Of a DNA stretch of 64,000 nt, positions 32,314-40,519 are shown one piece after another. Made by a program: the position numbers and the translations under genes. The stretch spans positions 2,666,001 to 2,730,000 of the forward strand of contig OZ257149.1 in the NCBI GenBank assembly GCA_965279085.1, read 5' to 3'. Source of the DNA: UBA7672 sp965279085 (GTDB taxonomy: Bacteria > Pseudomonadota > Alphaproteobacteria > Caulobacterales > Hyphomonadaceae). How positions within the stretch are numbered: the stretch's first letter is position 1; each line of letters begins with the position of its first letter. Under the pieces are notes generated by a model, which made no database searches, had not been told where the DNA came from, and saw only the letters and a program-made list of their open reading frames with translations.

Positions 32314-33315
32314 ATGATGAAGAAGATCGGCAGGATCGCGCTCTATGTGCTGGGCGCGTTAGCGGCCTTCCTGCTCGCCGCCATCCTCTACAACGCCTCA
32401 TGGTTCGAGCCGCCTCACGGGGACGGACGGATCAAGCTGCTGGCGCATCGCGGCGTGCACCAGACCTTCTTGCGCGAAGGCGTCGGCAATGACACCTGCA
32501 CAGCCGACCGCATGCATCCGCCAACGCACGACTATATCGAGAACACCCTGCCCGCGATGCAGGCCGCGTTCGACGCCGGCGCCGACGTGGTCGAACTCGA
32601 TGTGCATCTAACGCCAGGCAACGTCTTTGCCGTGATGCACGACTGGACCGTCGACTGCCGCACCAATGGCAAGGGCGTCACCGAACAGCTCGACATCGCC
32701 TATCTCAAGTCGCTCGACCTTGGATACGGCTATACGGCCGACGGCGGGAAGACATTCCCCCTGCGCGGCAAGGGCGTGGGAATGATGCCGACGCTGGACG
32801 ACGTGCTGACGCGGTTTCCCGACAGGCAGTTCCTGATCAACTTCAAGAGCCGACGCGCTGAGGAAGGTGACGCGCTGGCCGCACTCTTCGCGAAGCATCC
32901 CGAATGGCGCGGCGCGATCTGGGCCAGCTATGGCGGCGGCGAACCGACCGACCGCAGCATCGAGCTCATCGAGGGTCTGCGCGGCTACACGGGCCGGTCG
33001 ATGATGAAGTGCATTGTCGATTACGAGCTTCTGGGATGGGCCGGCATCGTGCCCGAAGCGTGCCGCAACACCATCGTTGTCGTGCCCAGCAATCTGGCGT
33101 GGGCCGTGTGGGGCTGGCCGCACAAGTTCACGCGGCGCATGGAGCAGGCTGGCTCCACCGTCATCATGCTTGGTCCGTTCACAGCTGGCGACATCGGCTC
33201 GACCGGCATCGATTCGCTCGACGAGATCGGCGCCATACCGGACGGATTCGCTGGTTATGTCTGGACCAACCGCATCGAGCTGATCGGGCCGGAACTGCGC
33301 AGGCAGGGCCGCTAG
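32314..33315 (+). CDS. Glycerophosphodiester phosphodiesterase family protein
   Basis: 333 residues from ATG 32314 (a second ATG follows; site CGGAGGAG). One N-terminal membrane helix (about 7-27), then the GDPD TIM barrel: LLAHRGVHQ, YIENTLPAMQAAFDAGADVVELDVHLT and VMHDWTVD carry the catalytic His, Glu/Asp metal ligands and second His. Later Cys residues (DTCTAD, DCRTN) are extra. It should face the periplasm and cleave glycerophosphodiesters or a related phosphodiester. Stop shared as CTAG with the convergent gene. Confidence 0.85.
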   Translation: MMKKIGRIALYVLGALAAFLLAAILYNASWFEPPHGDGRIKLLAHRGVHQTFLREGVGNDTCTADRMHPPTHDYIENTLPAMQAAFDAGADVVELDVHLTPGNVFAVMHDWTVDCRTNGKGVTEQLDIAYLKSLDLGYGYTADGGKTFPLRGKGVGMMPTLDDVLTRFPDRQFLINFKSRRAEEGDALAALFAKHPEWRGAIWASYGGGEPTDRSIELIEGLRGYTGRSMMKCIVDYELLGWAGIVPEACRNTIVVVPSNLAWAVWGWPHKFTRRMEQAGSTVIMLGPFTAGDIGSTGIDSLDEIGAIPDGFAGYVWTNRIELIGPELRRQGR

Positions 33316-34226
33316 CGCCGCTGTTCCGGCGTGCGCGGGTCGCACACCAGCAGCGCAGGCGTCACATCCGCGATCTTCCAGAACTCGTCCGGCTTGTCTG
33401 CGAAGCGCTGACAGCGTTCCTCGATTCCGCGGCTGATTTCCGGATCGGCGAGCGAGGCTGTCGCCTGCTGCAGCGCGCTTTCATAGCCAACCGCATAGAG
33501 CGCATCGCTGAGCAGCAGCGATCCGTCCGGCGCATAGAGTTTCAGCGACAGCGTCTCGCCCGCCATCAACGCGGCGAGCAGCGCATCGACGCGCTCGTCG
33601 CGGATGTTGCGCGGGAACATGAAGACGACAGGATCGATCTCCTTCGGCGTCGCCTTCCTCTGACCTTCCTCGGCAGCCATGGCGCCAGCGGTTTCAGAGA
33701 GAAGCACGCCAGCCTTGCCGCTGATCTCAAGCTTAGCTTCGTCCACGGAATTCGAGACCGTCAGCCAGGCGGAATTGAACCACAGGCCATAAGGCTCCGG
33801 CGCGCCGCCGCCAGGCGTCCGATAGGTGATGGCGAGTCGCGAGCGCTTCGCGTTGGCGCCATCCAGCGTGTCCGGCAGTTCGTCGATGGTCAGCGGGCGA
33901 CCGGCCGGACCGCCAGCACCGCGCGCGCCATGGACCGACAGCGTGATAGCGGCGCCGTAGTCCTGCGCGCCTTCTGTCACGCGCTTCTCCGTCTGGGCAA
34001 ACCACGCGACCTCGTTCACGAGGCCGGAGGCTTCTTCCGCGCCCTTGCCGAAATCACTTGAGGGATTGCACGTCGACGAGCGCAGGCAGTGCTGCAGCAG
34101 CAGCGGCCATGTAGCGCCGGGATTGGCCGAGCCTTCGACCACCTTGTCAGACGCCGCACGCGTCGGCCCCTGAGGCCCGCAGGCGGCGAGGACGGAAAGG
34201 GCGGCCAGTGCGATCACGCTGCGCAT
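33312..34226 (-). CDS. Lipoprotein of unknown function
   Basis: 304 residues with lipobox LSVLAAC (Cys about 16). The mature part has paired Cys early (LQHCLRSSTCNP), a middle strand-rich segment and VFMFPRNIRDERVDALLAALM. A late phrase, LYAPDGSLLLSDALYAVG, is unusual for a periplasmic protein. No known domain recognised. Follows the monooxygenase gene by 9 bp on the same strand, so likely cotranscribed. Confidence 0.65.
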   Translation of the reverse strand: MRSVIALAALSVLAACGPQGPTRAASDKVVEGSANPGATWPLLLQHCLRSSTCNPSSDFGKGAEEASGLVNEVAWFAQTEKRVTEGAQDYGAAITLSVHGARGAGGPAGRPLTIDELPDTLDGANAKRSRLAITYRTPGGGAPEPYGLWFNSAWLTVSNSVDEAKLEISGKAGVLLSETAGAMAAEEGQRKATPKEIDPVVFMFPRNIRDERVDALLAALMAGETLSLKLYAPDGSLLLSDALYAVGYESALQQATASLADPEISRGIEERCQRFADKPDEFWKIADVTPALLVCDPRTPEQRR

Positions 34227-34235
34227 TGCGCGATC

Positions 34236-35417
34236 CTACACCACGACTTTCCGAACGTCGTAGGCATAAATCCAGTCCTGCCGCGAACGGATGAAGGCGG
34301 GGAACAGCTTGTCCGCCATCTTCATCGGCCCATAGGTCGCCGCCTGCGTCCACGCGTTTGAGCGGTGGAACACGCCCATGTTGGAGCGCGCGCTCGCCAG
34401 CACTTTCGACGTGCGTGACTTGCGCAGCCGTTCGTACTTGCGCAGCGAGGATTCCGACACGCCTTCGGCCTGCAGGCATTTGGCGAGCACGATCGCATCC
34501 TCGATCGCCATCGCCGCACCCTGCGCCTGGAAAGGCGGCATGGCGTGGCAGGCGTCCCCCAGCAGCGTCACGCGATCGTCCGACCAGCGCGTCAGCGGAT
34601 CGCGATCGAACAGTGACCAGAGATGGCATGTCTCGGCGGCGGCGATGATGTCCGGGATCGGCGGCGCCCATCCGCCGAAATCATCGGCGAGCTCGGCGGG
34701 GTCGCCTGGCTGGTCCCAGCTTTCGTCGTGCCATTTCTCGGTTTCAACGACGCCGACGAAATTGATCAGCTCGCCGCGCCGGATGCGATAGGTCACGGCG
34801 TGCTTGCCCGGCCCTGCCCACACGATCGCCGAATGCGGCAGGTCCGGCGCCACATCGGCCGGCACGGTGATGCGCCACGCGACCGCGCCAGTGTAGCGCG
34901 CCTGGTCTTCGCCCAGCATCTGCTTGCGCACGGTCGAGCGCGCGCCGTCCGCGCCCACCAGAAGATCGGCGGTTATGATCGCGCCTGTGTCGAGCCCGAT
35001 GCGCAGGCCGGTATCCTCGCGCACATAGGCGGCGACACGCGCATTGAGCCGGATCTGCGCGCCGCCGAATTGGGCCGCGCGCGCGAGGATCTCGATCAGG
35101 TCGGCGCGGTGGATATGCAGGTAGGGCGCGCCATAGCGCTTCTTCGCATCCTTCAGGATCGGAATTGAGAAGACCTTCTCGCCCGTCTTGCCGATCCGCA
35201 TCTCCAGCGACTCGGGCCGGGACGCCATGGCCAGCACGGCCTCAGCCACGCCCAGGCCCGCCAGTCCCATCACGGCATTGGGTGAAAGCTGGATGCCTGC
35301 GCCGACCTCGGTCAGCGCCGGCGCCCGCTCGATCACCTCGACATCGAATCCGACCTTGGTCAGCGCGATGGCGGCGCAAAGCCCCCCGATCCCTGCCCCG
35401 GCGATGACGATCTTCAT
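34236..35417 (-). CDS. FAD-dependent aromatic-ring monooxygenase
   Basis: 393 residues. N-terminal FAD site GAGIGGLCAAIAL, the ligand-contact motif LLVGADGARSTVRK (DG motif, about 155) and the second FAD/ribityl motif VTLLGDACHAMPPFQAQGA (GD motif, about 285) place it in the salicylate-hydroxylase-like class A flavoprotein monooxygenases. It hydroxylates a phenolic substrate with NAD(P)H and oxygen. No adjoining catabolic genes define the substrate. Confidence 0.88.
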   Translation of the reverse strand: MKIVIAGAGIGGLCAAIALTKVGFDVEVIERAPALTEVGAGIQLSPNAVMGLAGLGVAEAVLAMASRPESLEMRIGKTGEKVFSIPILKDAKKRYGAPYLHIHRADLIEILARAAQFGGAQIRLNARVAAYVREDTGLRIGLDTGAIITADLLVGADGARSTVRKQMLGEDQARYTGAVAWRITVPADVAPDLPHSAIVWAGPGKHAVTYRIRRGELINFVGVVETEKWHDESWDQPGDPAELADDFGGWAPPIPDIIAAAETCHLWSLFDRDPLTRWSDDRVTLLGDACHAMPPFQAQGAAMAIEDAIVLAKCLQAEGVSESSLRKYERLRKSRTSKVLASARSNMGVFHRSNAWTQAATYGPMKMADKLFPAFIRSRQDWIYAYDVRKVVV

Positions 35418-35464
35418 GGAGAGGCGAGATAGACCGCTTGCGGTCGGGCGTCACGGCGCCCGAC

Positions 35465-35493
35465 AAAAATGGATCAACGCCGCAAAAGCGGCG
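35465..35493 (-). terminator. Putative terminator downstream of tRNA-Gly
   Basis: Stem CGCCGC (35478-35483) with GCGGCG (35488-35493) around AAAA; on the minus strand a T-rich stretch (ATTTTTG) follows about ten bases later. It is placed ~30 bp past the tRNA 3' end. Weak as an intrinsic terminator because the T-run is not adjacent. Confidence 0.4.
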
Positions 35494-35524
35494 CTGTACC
35501 AATTGGTTGTCGTGGGTGGTTACC

Positions 35525-35599
<75 letters not shown>

Positions 35600-35712
35600 T
35601 TCCTGGCAAGCTCCGGCTTGCGCCGGTGGCTGGGTAAAAACCAAGCCTTTCGGCTGGGAGGGCGTCTTTAAGCCGAAAGCGGCGCCCGACGCAAGGGGCA
35701 AGCGCCGCGGGC

Positions 35713-36474
35713 CTAGCCCCCCAGCCCCGGCAGCGGCTTCGGCGGGGGCTTGGGGGTCTTGAGCTTGCGCTTGGTCTGGTGGGTTTCGGCCTCGCCGCCG
35801 GAGACCTTTTCGCCCTTCATGTAGTGGCGCTGCCAGCGTTCCTTCATCGCCTCGGACTCGCGGTTGAGCAGGCGCTTGTTGAAGTCGCCGCGGCTTTCGG
35901 CCCAGACGGTGAATTCCTGCTGCAGTTCCGGATTGTCGGCCAGGAGGCGCAGGCTGGGCTGGATCTCTTCCAGCGGCTGGTCCTGCACCAGCGTGATGAA
36001 GCAGAACGGCTCGCCCTTCTCGAAGCGCACTTTTCCGGGGCGGGTCATCTGCCAGTTCATCGTGAACGGGAAAGGCAGCCACTCGGTCTCGATCAGGCCC
36101 TGCAGCGGATAGATGCCGTCCTTCGGCTCGTTCGGCGGGCCCATCGTCCACACGCGCCAGCCCGGCGTCGTGCGGAACAGGTGGCCGGTGTGGAACGTCA
36201 CAATCCCGCGCCGGAAATGGCTGTCGGCGATGTTCCTGACGGGCGGCCATGGATCGTCGCCCGTGATCTTGATGTTGGCTTCCATCATGCCGCCATCCCA
36301 CTCGATCGTGAGACCCATCGGGCACAGGATTTCCCAGCCCGTGCAGTTCGCCATGGTCAGCGGCAGGCAGCGATAGGGGTGGCGGTCCTGGAACGCATCC
36401 ATCCAGGCGCGCCGGCCCTGCCCCGGAACGATCTCCGGCGCCCATTCATGGATCTTGTAGCAATCGAGACGCAT
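35713..36474 (-). CDS. DUF6065 family protein
   Basis: 253 residues from ATG 36474. The N-terminus MRLDCYKIHEW, the block LPLTMANCTGWEILCP and the PFPFTMNWQMTRPG segment fit a family of uncharacterised proteins usually found with glycosyltransferase or modification genes. The last ~45 residues are a Lys/Pro-rich tail. Cytoplasmic by sequence. Divergent from the prolyl-tRNA editing gene, 55 bp apart. The family name is from recollection and less certain than the coding call. Confidence 0.68.
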   Translation of the reverse strand: MRLDCYKIHEWAPEIVPGQGRRAWMDAFQDRHPYRCLPLTMANCTGWEILCPMGLTIEWDGGMMEANIKITGDDPWPPVRNIADSHFRRGIVTFHTGHLFRTTPGWRVWTMGPPNEPKDGIYPLQGLIETEWLPFPFTMNWQMTRPGKVRFEKGEPFCFITLVQDQPLEEIQPSLRLLADNPELQQEFTVWAESRGDFNKRLLNRESEAMKERWQRHYMKGEKVSGGEAETHQTKRKLKTPKPPPKPLPGLGG

Positions 36475-36529
36475 GGGCTTCCCGCAACTGGCCTTCAAAT
36501 TCGCTGATCCGACATCTAGACCAGCGATC

Positions 36530-37090
36530 ATGACAGATCAAAGCACACCCTCCCGCGGCCCGATGCCGGCCTCCGACGATTTCTCGCGCGAGCCGGAAAA
36601 GCCGCTCTTCGCCCTGCTCGACCGGCTGGGCATCCGGACAAGCACGATAACCCACGCCAAGGTGTTCACCGTGGCCGAGAGCAATCTGGTGAAGGCCGAC
36701 CTGCCGGGCGGCCACACCAAGAACCTCTTCATGAAGGACAAGAACGACCAGCTGATCCTGATCTCGGCGCTGGGAACCAGCCAGCTCGCCCTCAACCAGG
36801 TCCATCGGCCGCTACGAACACAGAGGCTGTCCTTCACCGACGCCCCGCTTCTGTGGGAGGCACTGGGCGTCACCCCCGGCTCGGTGACCGGTTTTGCGGT
36901 GCTCAACGATGCGGCAAAACGGGTGCGTTTCGTGATGGAAGAGGCGCTTCTTGCTTATGAAACGCTCAATTTTCACCCACTCCGCAACGACATGACCACC
37001 TCGATTTCGCGGGACGACTTCCTTGGCTTTGCCGAGGCGACGGGCCATACGGTGACCCGCATCGACTTCACGAAACTGGGCGCCAGCTAG
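36530..37090 (+). CDS. Prolyl-tRNA editing protein (YbaK/ProX-like)
   Basis: 186 residues from ATG 36530. A YbaK-domain: AKVFTVAESN, then LPGGHTKNLFMKDKNDQLIL with the conserved Lys, ALGVTPGSVTGFAVLNDAA, and a late NFHPLRNDMTTSIS block. This pattern is that of the free-standing ProXp-ala enzymes, which hydrolyse Ala mischarged to tRNA-Pro. A ~25-residue Pro-rich leader precedes the domain. Confidence 0.88.
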   Translation: MTDQSTPSRGPMPASDDFSREPEKPLFALLDRLGIRTSTITHAKVFTVAESNLVKADLPGGHTKNLFMKDKNDQLILISALGTSQLALNQVHRPLRTQRLSFTDAPLLWEALGVTPGSVTGFAVLNDAAKRVRFVMEEALLAYETLNFHPLRNDMTTSISRDDFLGFAEATGHTVTRIDFTKLGAS

Positions 37091-37150
37091 AAACGTTGCT
37101 GTTTCAGGGCCCAACGCCCATCTAGTGGTCCAACATGTAACCAGTATTGG

Positions 37151-37167
37151 GGGCCGGAAGCCGGCCC
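37151..37167 (+). promoter_or_regulatory. Hairpin in the cnoX leader
   Basis: GGGCCGG and CCGGCCC form a perfect 7-bp stem with an AAG loop, 24 bases before the GTG start and just ahead of the CAGGAG ribosome site. It could be a mild terminator for the upstream gene (no T-run) or a leader structure of the thioredoxin gene. Confidence 0.35.
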
Positions 37168-37191
37168 ACCAGACTTTCAGGAGCATTTTCC

Positions 37192-38130
37192 GTGGACATC
37201 ATCGGCGCAGGCGCAGGCAAGCCCCCCGCTGGCGGTCCCAAGAGCCCGCACGTTTCCGACGGCACCGACCAGACCTTCATGGCCGACGTGATCGAGCCGT
37301 CGAAGACCACGCCCGTCATCGTCGACTTCTGGGCGACCTGGTGCGGCCCCTGCCGCTCGCTCGGGCCCCTGCTCGAGAAGGTCGTCGGCGAGCACAACGG
37401 CGCCGTGAAGATGGTCAAGATCGACGTCGACAAGAACCCGGGCGTCTTCTCGCAGATCGCCAAGATGACCGGCTCACAGTCGATCCCCACGGTCGTCGCG
37501 TTCAAGAACGGCCAGCCGGTCGACGCCTTCATGGGCGCGATCCCGGAAAGCCAGGTCCGCGCCTTCATCAACAAGCTGAAGGATGGCGGCGCAGACGCCG
37601 GCCCGACGGTCGCCGAGATGCTCGCCGCCGCCGAGGACGCCTCCGACGCTGGCGATTTCCCGGCCGCCGCCGAGATCTACGCGGTCGTGCTCGAGCAGGA
37701 GAAGGACAATATCGAAGCCCTCGCCGGCCTCGCCCGCTCCTATCTGAAGACCGGCGATGTCGAGCGCTCGCGCCAGATCGCCGAGATGATCCCCGAAGCC
37801 AACCGCAAGCATCCGTCCGCTTCCGCGATCTTCGCTTCCCTCGATTTGGTGAGCCACACCACGGCGCCGGACGAAACGCTGGAACTGAAGACGCGCGTCA
37901 ACAACACGCCCACTGACTGGGATGCCCGCTTCGATCTCGCTGCCGTCTATTCGGCCCAGGAGAAGCACGAAGAAGCCGCCGAACAGCTCCTCGCCATCCT
38001 CGAGAAGAACCTCAACTGGAAGGAAGGCGCGGCCAAGGAACAGCTGCTGAAAATCTTCGAAGCCGCCGGCCCCAAAGCCGACGTCACGAAGGAAGGCCGC
38101 AGGCGCCTGTCGGCGATTTTGTTCAGGTAG
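37192..38130 (+). CDS. Thioredoxin-TPR protein (CnoX/YbbN-like)
   Basis: 312 residues from GTG 37192, which has CAGGAG upstream. The thioredoxin domain (about 25-130) has an intact WCGPC active site and the cis-Pro in SIPTVVAF. The rest is TPR-like helices (about 140-312) with LAAAEDASDAGDFPAAAEIY and LAGLARSYLKTGDVERS. Same architecture as CnoX, a chaperone that protects proteins from bleach oxidation; E. coli CnoX lacks the first Cys, while this one could be redox-active. Confidence 0.88.
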   Translation: MDIIGAGAGKPPAGGPKSPHVSDGTDQTFMADVIEPSKTTPVIVDFWATWCGPCRSLGPLLEKVVGEHNGAVKMVKIDVDKNPGVFSQIAKMTGSQSIPTVVAFKNGQPVDAFMGAIPESQVRAFINKLKDGGADAGPTVAEMLAAAEDASDAGDFPAAAEIYAVVLEQEKDNIEALAGLARSYLKTGDVERSRQIAEMIPEANRKHPSASAIFASLDLVSHTTAPDETLELKTRVNNTPTDWDARFDLAAVYSAQEKHEEAAEQLLAILEKNLNWKEGAAKEQLLKIFEAAGPKADVTKEGRRRLSAILFR

Positions 38131-38145
38131 GCGCGCACACCGGCG

Positions 38146-38197
38146 CCCCATCCTTCCTCGCTTGCGGGGAAGGTGGACGCGAAGCGGACGGATGGGG
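38146..38197 (-). repeat. Dispersed repeat copy left of DUF559 gene
   Basis: 52 bp bounded by CCCCATCC and GGATGGGG. In reverse complement it contains TCCGTCCGCTTCGCGTCCAC and then CTTCCCCGC, matching the copy at 38621-38673 on the other side of the DUF559 gene in inverted orientation. Non-coding. Confidence 0.75.
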
Positions 38198-38223
38198 GAC
38201 GCCACGAGGGGACTTCATTGGTG

Positions 38224-38589
38224 TCAGACCTCCAGCTGTCGCACCCTTTCCTGCAGCGTTCCCAGAATTGTCTCCCGCACACCTTCGCGATTTCTGACGA
38301 CCTCGTCGTTCCAGAATCTGAGGACTCGCCAGCCATTGGATTCTAGGAACCACGTGCGCCGCTTATCGTGTTCGCGCTCCTCCGGCGTTCCGTGAGTCGC
38401 CCCGTCAATTTCGATGACAAGCCGCGCTTCGATACAGGCAAAGTCAGCAATGTACGGCCCAATCGGATGCTGTCGCCGAAAACGCCAGCCGTCGTAATCG
38501 CGTCGCAGTCGCCACCACATCAACCTTTCGGCAGGCGTCAGCTTCTTGCGAAGCCGCCGCGCCATGGCCTTCTTCTCGATTTCGCGCAT
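38224..38589 (-). CDS. DUF559 endonuclease-like protein
   Basis: 121 residues. A very-short-patch-repair-like PD-(D/E)xK fold: LTPAERLMWWRLRRD, then FRRQHPIGPYIADFACIEARLVIEIDG with the acidic catalytic-type residues, then WRVLRFWNDEV. DUF559 proteins are small predicted nucleases scattered through alphaproteobacterial genomes; targets unknown. The gene sits between two inverted copies of a short repeat (38146-38197 and 38621-38673), unlike any other gene here. Confidence 0.82.
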   Translation of the reverse strand: MREIEKKAMARRLRKKLTPAERLMWWRLRRDYDGWRFRRQHPIGPYIADFACIEARLVIEIDGATHGTPEEREHDKRRTWFLESNGWRVLRFWNDEVVRNREGVRETILGTLQERVRQLEV

Positions 38590-38620
38590 TCCCCAACCTG
38601 TCGACAGTCAGCCCGCCGAC

Positions 38621-38673
38621 TCCCCCTCCGTCCGCTTCGCGTCCACCTCCCCCGCTTCGCAAGGGAGGACGGG
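38621..38673 (+). repeat. Dispersed repeat copy right of DUF559 gene
   Basis: 53 bp containing TCCGTCCGCTTCGCGTCCAC, identical over 22 bases to the reverse complement of 38146-38197, then a CTCCCCCGC stretch and GGGAGGACGGG. Lies between the DUF559 start and the convergent-side end of the thiamine-diphosphate gene. Confidence 0.75.
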
Positions 38674-39243
38674 CTACGCCTTACTCGCCTTCAGAAACTC
38701 GATCCGGATCATCGCGGGCGTCATGCCCAGCGCTGGCGGCTTCGCGGGCGCGGGCGCGACATCCGCCACGATCATCGCGGGACGCGCGGTGCTTGCCCAG
38801 CGTTCCGGCGTCAGATCCGACAACCGCATGCACTGGCCGGCGCCGAAGAAGGCGCGGCCGACGGCGAGCCAGTCCATGTCCCGCGTCGGCGTTGGCACGG
38901 ATGCGGTGAATTCGTAGACGCGGTTGTCGACCAGCAGGATCGAAAGATTCTTCGGCTTGGCGCCCACAATCGTCGCGAGCGACGTCAGGTTCATCGCCAG
39001 CGCGCCATCGCCCGCGATCGCCAGCACCTGCTCGTTCGGCCGCACGGCAGCGAGCCCCAGCGCCACCGATGTCGCGAGCCCCATCGGTCCCGAGACATAG
39101 AGGTTGCGCGCGTCGTGCCCGGCAGCCTTCAGCCAACCCGTCTGCGAGCCGATATCCGATACCGCGAACGGCCGCGCCGGATAAAGCGCCAGCGCCGCCG
39201 CGATCGCATCCTGCTGCGAAGGAAGATTGCTGAGCTCGCTCAT
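38674..39243 (-). CDS. Thiamine-diphosphate enzyme, PP-domain subunit
   Basis: 189 residues from ATG 39243. The diphosphate-binding GDG...N motif is clear: AIAGDGALAMNLTSLATI followed by LSILLVDNRVYE. It is only the C-terminal (PP) half of a decarboxylase; the Pyr half is the next gene upstream, overlapping by 4 bp. Such split enzymes include sulfopyruvate decarboxylase (ComD/ComE), and the C-terminal half of phosphonopyruvate decarboxylase is similar. Substrate not proven. Confidence 0.82.
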   Translation of the reverse strand: MSELSNLPSQQDAIAAALALYPARPFAVSDIGSQTGWLKAAGHDARNLYVSGPMGLATSVALGLAAVRPNEQVLAIAGDGALAMNLTSLATIVGAKPKNLSILLVDNRVYEFTASVPTPTRDMDWLAVGRAFFGAGQCMRLSDLTPERWASTARPAMIVADVAPAPAKPPALGMTPAMIRIEFLKASKA

Positions 39244-39749
39244 GCCGCAGCCTCCGCACCGAGCCGCTTTTCGAGCGCGATGATCACCGGCTTGCGCGCC
39301 GCCTCCGCCCACTTGAACGCGGCAGGCATAAGATCATCGGGAAAATCGCCCGCATCGAAATCGAACACCCGCGCCATCGGCCGCACGCCCGCGTCGAACG
39401 CCTCGCGCTTTTCGATGTCATAGCCATTGGGGTCGGCCAGCGCGCCGCGATTGGTCACGATGACGACAAAGGGCAAGCCATAGCGCAGGCCCATCGTCGC
39501 GAAGGCGCCGAGCGAGTTGAGCAGCCCGGCATTCTGCACCATCACCACCGCACGCTCGCCCGCCATCGCGGCGCCGGAGGCGACGCCGATGCACTCTTCC
39601 TCGCGCGCGCAGGCGATGTAGGGAAAATCCGGCGATGCGGCGCACGCCATGATCGTCGCGGCCAGCATGCCGTCGGGCACACCCGTCACCAGCTTCGGCT
39701 TCGCCGCCTGTATCGAGCGGAACAATCTGTCGGTCGCCTGTTGAGCCAC
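39240..39749 (-). CDS. Thiamine-diphosphate enzyme, Pyr-domain subunit
   Basis: 169 residues from GTG 39749 (weak GGGAG upstream). TGVPDGMLAATIMA, the thiamine-activating Glu in CAREEECIGVASGAAMAG and VVMVQNAGLLNSLGAFATM are the Pyr-domain features of sulfopyruvate/phosphonopyruvate decarboxylases. Forms an active site with the PP-domain partner, its coupled downstream gene. No phosphonate or sulfonate genes adjoin. Confidence 0.82.
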   Translation of the reverse strand: MAQQATDRLFRSIQAAKPKLVTGVPDGMLAATIMACAASPDFPYIACAREEECIGVASGAAMAGERAVVMVQNAGLLNSLGAFATMGLRYGLPFVVIVTNRGALADPNGYDIEKREAFDAGVRPMARVFDFDAGDFPDDLMPAAFKWAEAARKPVIIALEKRLGAEAAA

Positions 39750-39882
39750 GCCGCGCTCCCTGGTTGAGTCCGTCCTAGGGCCCCCCTCTTGAGCGGGCAA
39801 GCCCGGCAGCGCGATCAAGGCGCGCAAGAAAATGGGCGGGGATCGCTCCCCGCCCGCAAGGCTCCCTCGGAGGTTTGGAAAG

Positions 39883-40185
39883 TCAGTTCTTCGCGGCGTT
39901 GATACGGTCGGCGAGACGGGCGCCGTCCTTCATCTTCCAGTGCAGCTGCACCTTGTCGCCCGCCCTGTAACTCGCAGCCGACACGCCCGGACTGAGCTTG
40001 AAGGTCTCGCCGTTCGCCAGCTTCACCTCGGTCGCGGAGACGGTGGCGATGGCGCCGGTGGTCGTTCGTTCCTGCCCGGCGAATTTCGGCGTGTGGTTGG
40101 CCGGCGGCGCGGCCAGCGCGGACAGGGGCATGGCCGCCGACAGCAACACAGCGGAAGCCAGCACGATCCGGTTCATCGTTTTCAT
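39883..40185 (-). CDS. Small periplasmic protein, DUF1344-like
   Basis: 100 residues from ATG 40185, with a signal peptide cut near ALAAPP. The mature part GAIATVSATEVKLANGETFKL...AGDKVQLHWKMKDG is a short beta-rich domain of the DUF1344/DUF5666 kind (small OB-like proteins of unknown function). An unusually long leader with several hairpins precedes it. Confidence 0.65.
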   Translation of the reverse strand: MKTMNRIVLASAVLLSAAMPLSALAAPPANHTPKFAGQERTTTGAIATVSATEVKLANGETFKLSPGVSAASYRAGDKVQLHWKMKDGARLADRINAAKN

Positions 40186-40519
40186 GGGAGACACGTCCTT
40201 CTCGTCCCCTTGCCTCGTGGGCAAGCTGGGGACTCCTTCACGGACAGTCGTGGGCCGCGTCGGGTCGCGAAGTCCGTCCCGTAATTCGCCGGCGGGTCCC
40301 TGTCCGTGGGACAAGAGCTAGTCGCGTCCACACGCCGCGCGAAGGCCGTGCGGACCGATATAATCTGCCTGCAATCCTCGCGTCATGTTGCGGGCGCAGG
40401 GTGACAGCGTGGAAGACCGCTCTCGACGCCCCCTCCCATGAGCGTCTTCCCGAACGCGAAACTCCACTTTCACCAATGCCGGTAAGTGGTCCACTGTCCT
40501 CCTCAAAAGGGAGGACAGT
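40186..40519. other. 334-bp divergent intergenic region with hairpins
   Basis: No gene seen. Close to the minus-strand gene start is a stem CTTGCC (40209-40214) / GGCAAG (40220-40225), extended by outer CCC/GGG pairs. Another short stem GTCCC/GGGAC lies around 40296-40313. The right end forms the leader hairpin of the MAPEG gene, listed separately. Confidence 0.5.
40493..40519 (+). promoter_or_regulatory. Hairpin covering the MAPEG ribosome site
   Basis: ACTGTCCTCC (40493-40502) and GGAGGACAGT (40510-40519) pair perfectly over ten bases with a 7-base loop TCAAAAG. The 3' arm contains the GGAGG ribosome site and ends one base before the TTG start at 40520, so the fold would hide the site. Layout like an RNA thermometer or other translation switch; the stem also resembles the arms of the repeat at 9863-9963. 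Confidence 0.55.
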
